Source of the DNA: an uncultured Alphaproteobacteria bacterium
GTDB taxonomy: Bacteria > Pseudomonadota > Alphaproteobacteria > HIMB59 > GCA-002718135
Reading direction: 5' to 3'
Assembly (NCBI GenBank): GCA_902613275.1
Contig: CACMGM010000015.1
Span: forward strand, 1-15,595
DNA: 15,595 bases
Shown piece by piece: positions 8,472 through 15,595 of the stretch (position 1 is the stretch's first letter; every line of letters begins with the position of its first letter). Made by a program: the position numbers and the translations under genes. Under the pieces are notes generated by a model. It was not told the origin of the DNA and did not search any database. It saw only the letters and a list, made by a program, of their open reading frames with translations.

Positions 8472-8915
8472 ATGTTCATTGTTTGCTCTAATTGTGAATT
8501 CAAGTATTTAGTAAATTCTTCAGATCTTAAACCAAATGGTAGAATGGTTGAATGTGCAAATTGTAATCATCAATGGTTTCAAGAATTAGATGATACTGAC
8601 ATTACAACATCAGTCCCATCTACAAAAAAAGAAGAATTAGATCAAAATATAAAAAATAATAAACAAAAAGAAAAATTAGAAAAAGGTCCGGTCAGAAATT
8701 TACCAAGTACAGTTGTAAGACAAGAAAAACCAAGTGTTATTAATTCAACTATAGTAATCGCTCTAGCTATAGTTGTAATTTTAGCAACATGGATTTATCG
8801 ATCTTACGGTGTAAATACTTTTATTATTATTGATTACTATATTAGGGAATTTTTCTTTAATTTAAATTTGATAATTTCAGATTTAGCTAAAATTATACAC
8901 AATACTTTAAATTAG
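8472..8915 (+). CDS. zinc-ribbon (MJ0042-type) single-pass membrane protein
   Basis: The function is unknown. The 147-residue protein opens with an MJ0042-type zinc ribbon, FIVCSNCEFKYLV, in which Cys5-x2-Cys8 and Cys28-x2-Cys31 (ECANCNHQW) would bind zinc. Residues 40-90 are polar, charged and probably disordered. A membrane helix follows at about 92-108 (STIVIALAIVVILATWI), and then a hydrophobic amphipathic C-terminal segment at 116-143. The ribbon would face the cytosol. Alphaproteobacteria often carry such a gene next to ftsE-ftsX and plsC, which hints at a cell-envelope or division context, but here ftsEX is absent from the neighbourhood. The stop codon directly abuts the lysA stop, with no gap. 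The ATG at 8472 is the natural start because it leaves the first Cys pair near the N-terminus as in the family. Confidence 0.82.
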   Translation: MFIVCSNCEFKYLVNSSDLKPNGRMVECANCNHQWFQELDDTDITTSVPSTKKEELDQNIKNNKQKEKLEKGPVRNLPSTVVRQEKPSVINSTIVIALAIVVILATWIYRSYGVNTFIIIDYYIREFFFNLNLIISDLAKIIHNTLN

Positions 8916-10157
8916 TTACAACCAGCTAGGAATAATATCAGCTTCAATTGTTTTCTCAATTTTCTCTGGAGAATAAATAATTGCATAATTATCATTGTTT
9001 ACTAAAATTTCAGAGGGCAGTGGCCTAGAGTTATAATTTGAAGACATTACTTTTCCATAAGCTCCTGTATTTTTTATAACTAGTAGATTGCCAATTTTTT
9101 GTTTAGCCAATTTAATATTTTTTAAAAAAACATCTGAACTTTCACAAATTGGACCAGCAATAGCATAATCCATAAATTCCTCTGATTTTACATCAATCGC
9201 TAATATTTCATGATGTGCACCATACATGGCTGGACGTATCAATGTATTCATTCCTGCATCAACAATTAAATAATTTATACCTCCATTATTTTTAATTGTA
9301 ACAATAGAAGTAACTGTAAATCCAGCCTCAGCAATTAAATACCGACCAGGCTCAAACGATAATTCATATTTTGTTTGCGCAAAACAATTATCAAGTTCTT
9401 CTTTTACCATCTCAATATTAAAGTCAGGATCAGAATCTTCATATTTGACATGAAAACCTCCACCCAAATCTACATGCTTGATATTAATACCTGATTCATT
9501 AAACTTATCTGCAGCCATTTTCATTTGAGAAAATGTATTTTTATATGCTTCAATTTTACTAATTTGACTTCCAATATGACAACTAATACCAATTAAATTT
9601 AAATTTTTACAACTTTTAACTAATTTGATAATTTTATCTAAATTTTCAAATTCAATACCAAACTTATCAGTTTTTTTTCCTGTTGAAATTTTACTTAAAG
9701 TCTCACCATCAACATCTGGATTCAGTCTAACACCAATATCAACGATTTTATTTTTTTCATTTGCTAAATTATCGAGTAGTTTTATTTCTTCTAAAGATTC
9801 AGTATTAATTAAACGTATATTTTTATGCATAGCATAGAGTAAGTCTTGTTCAGATTTTCCAACACCTTCAAAAATTATTTTATTTGGATCGAAACCAGCT
9901 TCCAAGGCTCTTTTTAATTCACCAACTGACACTACATCTGCTCCAATAGCTAACGAGTTCATTAATTTCAATATAGCTTGATTTGAATTAGACTTAATTG
10001 AATAAAAAATATTGTTACTTAAAATTTCTTTAGTTTTATTTACTTGATTTATAATTTTTTCTTGTGAATACACATAAAAAGGTGTCTGACAAACTTTAAC
10101 TAAGTCATATAAAGAAGTACCCTCAATATACGGGTCGTTATTTTTATAAGTTAACAT
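8916..10157 (-). CDS. lysA: diaminopimelate decarboxylase
   Basis: LysA decarboxylates meso-diaminopimelate to L-lysine, the last step of the pathway, using PLP. The 413-residue protein is of normal length and has the fold type III barrel with PLP lysine Lys55 in YSIKSNSN (52-59). Other visible features are GADVVSVGEL (72-81), His194 in CHIGSQI (193-199), the phosphate-binding loop GGGF (232-235), EPGRYLIAEAG (269-279), the cross-dimer Cys338 in GPICESSD and Tyr367 in TGAYG. It begins immediately after the lptM stop with no intervening base and is the last gene of argH-lptM-lysA, an order conserved in alphaproteobacteria. Its stop abuts that of the convergent zinc-ribbon gene, leaving no room for a hairpin terminator between them. 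Confidence 0.96.
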   Translation of the reverse strand: MLTYKNNDPYIEGTSLYDLVKVCQTPFYVYSQEKIINQVNKTKEILSNNIFYSIKSNSNQAILKLMNSLAIGADVVSVGELKRALEAGFDPNKIIFEGVGKSEQDLLYAMHKNIRLINTESLEEIKLLDNLANEKNKIVDIGVRLNPDVDGETLSKISTGKKTDKFGIEFENLDKIIKLVKSCKNLNLIGISCHIGSQISKIEAYKNTFSQMKMAADKFNESGINIKHVDLGGGFHVKYEDSDPDFNIEMVKEELDNCFAQTKYELSFEPGRYLIAEAGFTVTSIVTIKNNGGINYLIVDAGMNTLIRPAMYGAHHEILAIDVKSEEFMDYAIAGPICESSDVFLKNIKLAKQKIGNLLVIKNTGAYGKVMSSNYNSRPLPSEILVNNDNYAIIYSPEKIEKTIEADIIPSWL

Positions 10158-10343
10158 TTATTCAGTATTTATAATAACGGATTGTTGACGTTTTTTCTCT
10201 TCTTCTAATTTCTCTAAACACGCTTCATCACATGGATATGTAATTACGGATTTGTCTACTTGATCTTCTGGTAAACTTAAAGGACCAACTTTACCACAGC
10301 TAAAAGTAAACAACAAAAATGATAATAATATTAATCTGATCAT
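10158..10343 (-). CDS. lptM: LptM-family (YifL-like) outer-membrane lipoprotein with an extra CX3C motif
   Basis: This small lipoprotein has 61 residues. The N-terminus is a short signal peptide ending in the lipobox FTFSC, with lipidated Cys16, followed by GKVGPL (17-22), the LptM/YifL hallmark CGxxGPL. In E. coli, LptM binds the LptDE lipopolysaccharide translocon and helps LptD acquire its native disulfides. The remainder is short and charged, with PCDEAC giving Cys38 and Cys42, cysteines that the E. coli protein lacks as far as I recall. It lies between argH and lysA, overlapping the argH stop by one base (TAATG) and directly abutting lysA, which is the usual alphaproteobacterial position for this lipoprotein. 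The family is clear from lipobox and context; a role in LPS export here is inferred. Confidence 0.85.
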   Translation of the reverse strand: MIRLILLSFLLFTFSCGKVGPLSLPEDQVDKSVITYPCDEACLEKLEEEKKRQQSVIINTE

Positions 10344-11725
10344 TATAAGTATTTTTTTATAACAAGTTTTATTATTTTTTTAGTAATTTCAGGGGCTGTA
10401 CCCCCAAAACTTGATTTTGATTTAACACTGTTAGTAGTTGATAGCACTTTTTTTGCGTCAGCTGTTATATTTTTGTCAAATTTTTTTAATTCTCCAAGAG
10501 ATAATGAATCTATGTTTCTATCTTGTTTTGAACAATAAGAAACAATCTTTCCTGTAACAACATAAGCATCTCTAAATGAATATCTAAGATTTTGAACCAA
10601 CCAATTGGCCAAATCGGTTGCAGTTGAATTTGAATTATCAATCAACTCTTTCATTCTAGTTTTGTTAAATGTAGATTTTGATAAAATTTCATTCATAACT
10701 TTTATACACAAAGAAACATTGTCGTATGAATTAAATGTTATTTGTTTATCGTCTTGTAAGTCTTTACTGTAAGAAAGTGGTAACCCTTTAATAATATTAA
10801 GCATTGAACTTAAATTACTAATGATAATACTTGTTTTTCCTCTAACAAGCTCTGCACCATCTGGATTTTTTTTCTGAGGCATAATTGAACTACCAGTTGA
10901 AAGATCATCTGGTAAATTTATAAAATTAAATTGTTGATTTGACCAAAGTACTATTTCCTCAGCTATTTTTGATAAATGAACAGCAATTAGTGATAGAACA
11001 AATAAAAATTCTATTACAAAGTCTCTATCTGAGACAGTGTCCATTGCATTTTTTGTTGGCTCTCTAAATCCCAACTCTTTAGTTGTATATTTTCTATCAA
11101 TAGGAAAAGAAGTCCCTGCAAGTGCAGCTGCACCTAATGGGTTTTCATTAAGACGATATAAACAATCTTCAAGTCTTGTTCTGTCTCTACCAATCATTTC
11201 AACGTAAGCTAAAACATGATGAGCCAATGTTATTGGTTGAGCAATCTGTAAATGAGTGTAACCTGGCATAATTGTTTCAGTATTTTTTGTTGCAATATTA
11301 ATTAAAGTTCTCTGAAATTTTTTTAGTTCACTATCTAAAATTTTAGATTCTTTTTTAACCCATAATTTTAAATCAGTTACTACCTGATCATTTCTAGATC
11401 TTGCAGTATGAAGCTTTCCTGCAATTTTTCCAATTTTCTTAAATAATAAACTTTCAATGTTCATATGAATATCTTCAAGTTTTTTTGAAAATACGACCTT
11501 GTTTTTTTCAATATCTCTTTCAATTGCTTTAAGTCCAGAGACTATTGCACTTTGTTCTTTTTTATTTATTATTTTTTGTTTACCGAGCATTCTAGCGTGC
11601 GCTATTGACCCAGTTATATCTTCTTTATACAGACGTTGATCGATATCTATAGATGTATTAATTGCATCTAAAATCTCACTAGGTCCTTTTGAAAAATGGA
11701 CATTTCTTGAAGGATTTTTTTTCAT
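10343..11725 (-). CDS. argH: argininosuccinate lyase
   Basis: ArgH cleaves argininosuccinate to arginine and fumarate, the final step of arginine synthesis. The 460-residue protein has the fumarase/aspartase superfamily layout: HTARSRNDQV (106-115), GYTHLQIAQP with His158 (155-164), NENPLGAAALAGTSFPIDR (193-211) and the signature loop GSSIMPQKKNPD (278-289) that carries the catalytic serine. The usual N-terminal WGGRF-like segment is replaced by NVHFSKGPSE, a mild deviation. It starts the argH-lptM-lysA operon. AGG at 11734-11736 lies 8 nt before the ATG and is a plausible ribosome-binding site, embedded in a short GC-rich patch. A candidate promoter lies at 11747-11775. Confidence 0.96.
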   Translation of the reverse strand: MKKNPSRNVHFSKGPSEILDAINTSIDIDQRLYKEDITGSIAHARMLGKQKIINKKEQSAIVSGLKAIERDIEKNKVVFSKKLEDIHMNIESLLFKKIGKIAGKLHTARSRNDQVVTDLKLWVKKESKILDSELKKFQRTLINIATKNTETIMPGYTHLQIAQPITLAHHVLAYVEMIGRDRTRLEDCLYRLNENPLGAAALAGTSFPIDRKYTTKELGFREPTKNAMDTVSDRDFVIEFLFVLSLIAVHLSKIAEEIVLWSNQQFNFINLPDDLSTGSSIMPQKKNPDGAELVRGKTSIIISNLSSMLNIIKGLPLSYSKDLQDDKQITFNSYDNVSLCIKVMNEILSKSTFNKTRMKELIDNSNSTATDLANWLVQNLRYSFRDAYVVTGKIVSYCSKQDRNIDSLSLGELKKFDKNITADAKKVLSTTNSVKSKSSFGGTAPEITKKIIKLVIKKYL

Positions 11726-11746
11726 TTTGCGCGCCTATAAGAGATA

Positions 11747-11775
11747 TTTATATTAATTTCCACCCTTATGCTTAA
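11747..11775 (-). promoter_or_regulatory. candidate promoter of argH-lptM-lysA
   Basis: On the minus strand TATAAA (11752-11747) is preceded at 17 nt by TTAAGC (11775-11770). The -10 box is good and the -35 box weak. Transcription would begin near 11740, giving a leader of about 15 nt that contains AGGCGCGC before the ATG. The 104-bp gap also has to hold the divergent promoter of the FadN-like gene, for which TATAAG (11804-11809, plus strand) is a candidate -10 without a clear -35. Confidence 0.35.
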
Positions 11776-11829
11776 ATTATTTTCATACGGCAAATTTTTC
11801 TTATATAAGCTCACCTTTATAGAACTCAC

Positions 11830-14064
11830 ATGAATATTAAAAAAGTAGTAGTAATAGGATCTGGCACTATGGGCAGTGGAATCGCAGCCCAAATAGCAAA
11901 TGCTAATATTGATGTTACACTTCTAGACTTACCTTCAAAAGAAGGATCTAGAAACCAAATTACAGAAAACGCTAAAGAAAGAATTAAAAAATCACGACCT
12001 CCACTTTTAGTAGAAAAAAATAAAGCAGAATTAATTAAGGTTGGAAATATTGATGATGACTTTAATGAAGTTGCGGAAGCTGATTGGGTTGTGGAGGCTG
12101 TTGTTGAGAGAATAGATATTAAACATAACATTTATGATAAAATTCAGACTACAAGAAAGAACAATTCTATAATTTCATCTAATACATCTACAATTCCATT
12201 GAAAATCTTATCTGCAAATATGTCAGATGAAATGAAAAAAAATTTTTGCATTACCCATTTTTTTAACCCAGTTCGATATATGGCATTGCTCGAGATAGTA
12301 ACTGAAGAAGTTAATGACATTGAAAAAATAAATTTATTAAAACAATTTTGTGATGAAAAACTTGGTAAAGGTGTAATTATTTGTAACGACACTCCAGGAT
12401 TTATTGGAAACAGAATTGGAGTTTATGCAATGCAAGTTGCTATGATTGAAGCTTTTAAAATGAAGATATCAATTGAAGAAGCTGATGCAGTATTTGGAAG
12501 ACCAATGGGTATCCCGAAGACTGGAATTTTTGGGCTATACGATTTAATTGGTATCGATTTGATGGCTGATGTTTTAAAAAGTTTTATCAAAGAACTCCCA
12601 AAAGAAGATCCTTTCCACGAGGTTGCACAAGAAATACCATTGGTCACAAAACTTATTGAGACTGGGTATACAGGAAGAAAAGGTAAGGGTGGTTTTTATA
12701 GAATGAATAAATCTGATGGTAAAAAAATTCTTGAAGCTATTAATTTAGAAACTGGCGAGTATCACCCAAGTCAGAAAATTAATTTAGGCATAGGAGATAA
12801 AATTGACATAAATAAACTCATTCAAAGAAAAGACAAATACGGTGAATATGCAAAATCAATTCTGACAAAAGTAATTAGGTATGCTGCATATTTAATCCCT
12901 GATGTATCATCAAAATATATAGACATAGATGATGCACTAAGATTAGGTTTTAATTGGACTGTTGGCCCTTTTGAAATGCTTTCAAATATTGATACAAAAA
13001 ATTTTATTGATCAAAATACTGATATTAACTTCTTTAAAGATCTAAAGGGAGTTTTTGAATTTAATAAAAGACCTGGATATTTAGATTCAAGTATTGATAA
13101 TTTAAGATCTTTAAATTTACAAAAAACTTTTGAGAACCCTTCTGCTAATGTTAAAAATGCTTCATCATATCAGGTTGTTGAATTTACCACTAAGGCAAAC
13201 GCTTTAGATACTGACTCTATGTTAGCTTTAAAAGAAGCTGCTCAATATAATAAAAGCACAATTGTGATTAATGATGCAATGCAATTTTCTGCTGGTGTAA
13301 ATTTAAATTATGTTATGGAATTTGCTAAAAATAATGAATGGTCTAAAATTGAAAAATTTATAATAGATTTCCAACAAACGTGTAAAACAATAAAATATGC
13401 AGATAAGCCTTTTATTGCTGCACCATCAGGGCTTGCTATTGGCGGTGGTTTTGAAGTGGTATTGCATTGTGATTATAACGTTGCTCATACAAATGTTGTT
13501 CTTGGACTAGTTGAATCTTTAGTTGGACTCATTCCTGCTGGTGGGGGTTGTAAGGAAATGCTGTGGCGCTGGTTACAAACTCCAGAAGGTAAAGAAAATT
13601 CTGAACATGCGTCTATGAAAGTTTTTGATCTTATTGGTTATGCTATTACTGCTACCTCACCAAATGAAGCGCTGCCAAATCAATTCTTTTTAGAAAAGGA
13701 TAAGGTGGTAATAAATAGAGACAGACAATTATCAACGGCTATCGATTTATTAAATAATATTGAGGGAGGGTATGAAAAACCATCTCAACCTAAATTCAAT
13801 TTAGGCGGTAGTGCTGTCAGAGATAAAATGTTTGAAAAACTTGAAGCACTATATAATGAAAATAAAATTTTAGACCATGGATTAGAAGTAGGTAAGCAAA
13901 TTGCTTTTGTACTTAGTGGTGGAAATACAAATATTGATAATGAATTAAGTGAAGATGATCTTTATAATCTTGAATTGGAAGCTTTCATGAGACTTATCCA
14001 GATGCCTAAAACTCAAGAGCGAATAAAACATACACTTGAAACTGGAAAACCATTAGTAAATTAA
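11830..14064 (+). CDS. FadN-type 3-hydroxyacyl-CoA dehydrogenase / enoyl-CoA hydratase
   Basis: The protein should carry out hydration of enoyl-CoA and NAD-linked oxidation of 3-hydroxyacyl-CoA in fatty acid beta-oxidation. It has 744 residues with the dehydrogenase first. The NAD-binding domain has VVIGSGTMGSG (7-17), SNTSTIP (117-123) and the catalytic His143 in ITHFFNPVRYM. The 3HCDH C-terminal domain follows, with DTPGFIGNRIG (187-197) and WTVGPFEML (376-384). An enoyl-CoA hydratase/isomerase domain occupies about 450-640, with IGGGFEVVLHCD (537-548) and VESLVGLIPAGGG (561-573). The two acid residues Glu542 and Glu562 are 20 apart, as in mitochondrial hydratase (Glu144/Glu164), so hydratase activity looks intact. 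The domain order is the reverse of E. coli FadB and like Bacillus FadN. The acyl-CoA ligase gene follows after 38 nt. Confidence 0.9.
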   Translation: MNIKKVVVIGSGTMGSGIAAQIANANIDVTLLDLPSKEGSRNQITENAKERIKKSRPPLLVEKNKAELIKVGNIDDDFNEVAEADWVVEAVVERIDIKHNIYDKIQTTRKNNSIISSNTSTIPLKILSANMSDEMKKNFCITHFFNPVRYMALLEIVTEEVNDIEKINLLKQFCDEKLGKGVIICNDTPGFIGNRIGVYAMQVAMIEAFKMKISIEEADAVFGRPMGIPKTGIFGLYDLIGIDLMADVLKSFIKELPKEDPFHEVAQEIPLVTKLIETGYTGRKGKGGFYRMNKSDGKKILEAINLETGEYHPSQKINLGIGDKIDINKLIQRKDKYGEYAKSILTKVIRYAAYLIPDVSSKYIDIDDALRLGFNWTVGPFEMLSNIDTKNFIDQNTDINFFKDLKGVFEFNKRPGYLDSSIDNLRSLNLQKTFENPSANVKNASSYQVVEFTTKANALDTDSMLALKEAAQYNKSTIVINDAMQFSAGVNLNYVMEFAKNNEWSKIEKFIIDFQQTCKTIKYADKPFIAAPSGLAIGGGFEVVLHCDYNVAHTNVVLGLVESLVGLIPAGGGCKEMLWRWLQTPEGKENSEHASMKVFDLIGYAITATSPNEALPNQFFLEKDKVVINRDRQLSTAIDLLNNIEGGYEKPSQPKFNLGGSAVRDKMFEKLEALYNENKILDHGLEVGKQIAFVLSGGNTNIDNELSEDDLYNLELEAFMRLIQMPKTQERIKHTLETGKPLVN

Positions 14065-14093
14065 ATTAATTTCTTGTAGTATTTGATCCTTTT

Positions 14094-14097
14094 AGGA
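14094..14097 (+). promoter_or_regulatory. ribosome-binding site of the acyl-CoA ligase
   Basis: AGGA lies 5 nt before the ATG at 14103. It supports that start and is one of the few recognisable Shine-Dalgarno sequences in this window, where most genes have A-rich leaders or coupled starts. Confidence 0.5.
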
Positions 14098-14102
14098 AAC
14101 AG

Positions 14103-15595
14103 ATGAGTAATTTTGATACAAACCTAGATAAAAATTCAGCCAATTTTGTTCCACTATCACCATTAAGTTTTATAACTCGTGTAAAAGATATTTATCCAAA
14201 CTATGACTCTTTAGTTTATGGCAATAGAAGTTATACTTGGCTTCAAACTTATAATCGATGTACCAAGTTTGCTAGTGCATTAGCAAAAAAAGGAATTACA
14301 AAAGGAAGTACCGTTTCAATCATAGCGGCAAATACTCCGGAATTATTCGAAGCACATTATTCTATCCCAATGACTGGCGGCGTTATTAATACAATCAATA
14401 CCAGACTTGATGCAGAAACAATTGCATATATTTTGGATCATAGTGATGCAAAACTTCTTATAACTGATACTCAATTTTCACCTACAATGAAAAAAGCTTT
14501 GCAAATATATGGGAAGAATATTCCTATTATTGATATTCATGATGATCAGGCAGTTTTTAAAGATGGTGAGGGTGATAAAATTGGAGAAATGACATATGAA
14601 GAATTTTTACAAACGGGTGATGATAATTTTAATTGGTCTTTACCTGAAGATGAATGGCAAGCAATCTCACTAAGCTATACATCAGGCACAACTGGTAAAC
14701 CAAAAGGTGTTGTGTATCACCACCGTGGATCATATTTAATGTCAACAGGAAGTGTTACGGCATGGAACATGCCCAATAAATTAACATTTCTATATACCGT
14801 TCCAATGTTCCACTGTAACGGATGGGGTTATCCTTGGACAGCTGCTTTAATACATGCAAAGATTATTTGCTGCAGATATATTGTTGCAAAAGATATCTAT
14901 AATTTAATAGATAAATATAAGGTAACCCATTTCGGAGGCGCTCCTATAGTTTTAAGTTTAATTGCTAACGCAGATGAGAAAGATAAAAAAGAAATAAATC
15001 ATAAAGTATATGTATTAACTGCTGGAGCTCCACCAACGAGTGCAATTCTTGAAAAGATGGATAACTTAGGTTTTGAAGTTATGCATGTATATGGATTAAC
15101 TGAAACATACGGTCATATTCTTCAGTGTGCTTGGAATGAAGAATGGGAATCACAATCAAAATCTGAAAAAGCTGATATTAAAGCAAGACAAGGTGTTCGT
15201 TACCCAAATACTGAAGAAGTATGTGTTGCAGATCCAGAGACCTATGAAAAAGTTCCAATGGATGGAGAAACCATGGGAGAGATTTTAATTCGAGGTAATG
15301 TAGTAATGAAAGGATATTATAAAAATAAAGAGGCGACTGAAACATCCATGAAAAAGGGATGGTTTCACTCTGGTGATTTAGCCGTTGTCTATCCTGATGG
15401 ATATATTCAAATAAAAGATAGATCGAAAGATATCATAATTTCTGGAGGAGAAAATATTTCATCTGTGGAAGTGGAAAATGTTGTTGCTAAACACCCAGCT
15501 GTTTCCTTGGTTGCAGTAGTTGCCAAGCCAGATGAGAAGTGGGGTGAAACACCATGTGCTTTTGTAGAACTAGCTCCTGGAAAAAATGCCACAGA
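14103..15595 (+). CDS. AMP-forming acyl-CoA ligase, 3' end cut by the window edge
   Basis: The enzyme activates a carboxylic acid to its CoA thioester through an acyl-adenylate. I translated 497 codons without a stop to the window end; relatives are about 540 residues, so only the last 40-50 are missing. Motifs are the P-loop YTSGTTGKPKG (192-202), PMFHCNGW (234-241), GGAP (278-281), YGLTET (330-335), SGDLA (423-427) and the hinge plus A8 region DRSKDIIISGGENIS (439-453). The A10 lysine lies beyond the window. The N-terminal ANFVPLSPLSF (13-23) is typical of the plant AAE-like/medium-chain clade that also contains the methylmercaptopropionate ligase DmdB. The substrate is therefore open: medium-chain, branched, or sulfur-containing acid. 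It lies 38 nt after the FadN-like gene and probably supplies CoA esters to the same beta-oxidation route. Confidence 0.92.
   Translation, partial: MSNFDTNLDKNSANFVPLSPLSFITRVKDIYPNYDSLVYGNRSYTWLQTYNRCTKFASALAKKGITKGSTVSIIAANTPELFEAHYSIPMTGGVINTINTRLDAETIAYILDHSDAKLLITDTQFSPTMKKALQIYGKNIPIIDIHDDQAVFKDGEGDKIGEMTYEEFLQTGDDNFNWSLPEDEWQAISLSYTSGTTGKPKGVVYHHRGSYLMSTGSVTAWNMPNKLTFLYTVPMFHCNGWGYPWTAALIHAKIICCRYIVAKDIYNLIDKYKVTHFGGAPIVLSLIANADEKDKKEINHKVYVLTAGAPPTSAILEKMDNLGFEVMHVYGLTETYGHILQCAWNEEWESQSKSEKADIKARQGVRYPNTEEVCVADPETYEKVPMDGETMGEILIRGNVVMKGYYKNKEATETSMKKGWFHSGDLAVVYPDGYIQIKDRSKDIIISGGENISSVEVENVVAKHPAVSLVAVVAKPDEKWGETPCAFVELAPGKNAT

Noticed and set aside
11826..12647. Several minus-strand open frames opposite the FadN-like gene, and others opposite obg, lysA and the acyl-CoA ligase
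   Set aside because: They are mirror frames of well-supported coding sequence, with no domain, no leader and skewed composition.

Overview
The window is AT-rich throughout, about 70% by eye, and very compact. Genes touch or overlap at nearly every junction, and no stretch over about 210 bases lacks a gene. Gene content and order point to a streamlined alphaproteobacterium, probably a marine lineage such as SAR11/Pelagibacterales or a similar AT-rich group. The supporting blocks are rplU-rpmA-obg-proB, metX-metW, an aromatic amino acid block (chorismate mutase/HisC-like aminotransferase/TyrA) divergent from metX, and argH-lptM-lysA. The exact lineage cannot be fixed from this sequence alone. 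I see no rRNA, tRNA, CRISPR array, insertion sequence, phage gene or sign of recent transfer.

Layout. 1-2589 (minus strand): rplU, rpmA, obg and a truncated proB, a ribosomal protein/ribosome-associated GTPase/proline operon. 2670-5254 (minus): metX, metW and gloB, with about 100 nt of leader in front of metX. That leader carries a clear SAM-II/SAM-V-superfamily riboswitch (about 5299-5349) just downstream of a good sigma70-type promoter. 5464-7717 (plus): a fused chorismate mutase-aminotransferase gene and tyrA, giving most of the chorismate-to-tyrosine branch. 7714-8421 (minus): plsC. 8472-8915 (plus): a small zinc-ribbon membrane protein. 8916-11725 (minus): argH, lptM and lysA. 11830-15595 (plus): a large FadN-type beta-oxidation protein followed by an acyl-CoA ligase that runs off the window.

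How the genes work together. The window is mostly amino acid biosynthesis (proline, methionine, tyrosine with possibly phenylalanine, lysine, arginine), plus envelope functions (PlsC, LptM), translation (L21, L27, Obg) and fatty or short-chain acid activation and beta-oxidation. The most informative non-coding element is the metX leader. It holds a SAM aptamer, an alternative hairpin that would compete with both aptamer stems, and a 10-bp-period direct repeat at the predicted transcription start. No wholly new system is evident. The best leads are this regulatory leader, the inclusion of gloB in the SAM-controlled operon, the chorismate mutase-aminotransferase fusion, and an LptM homologue with two extra cysteines.
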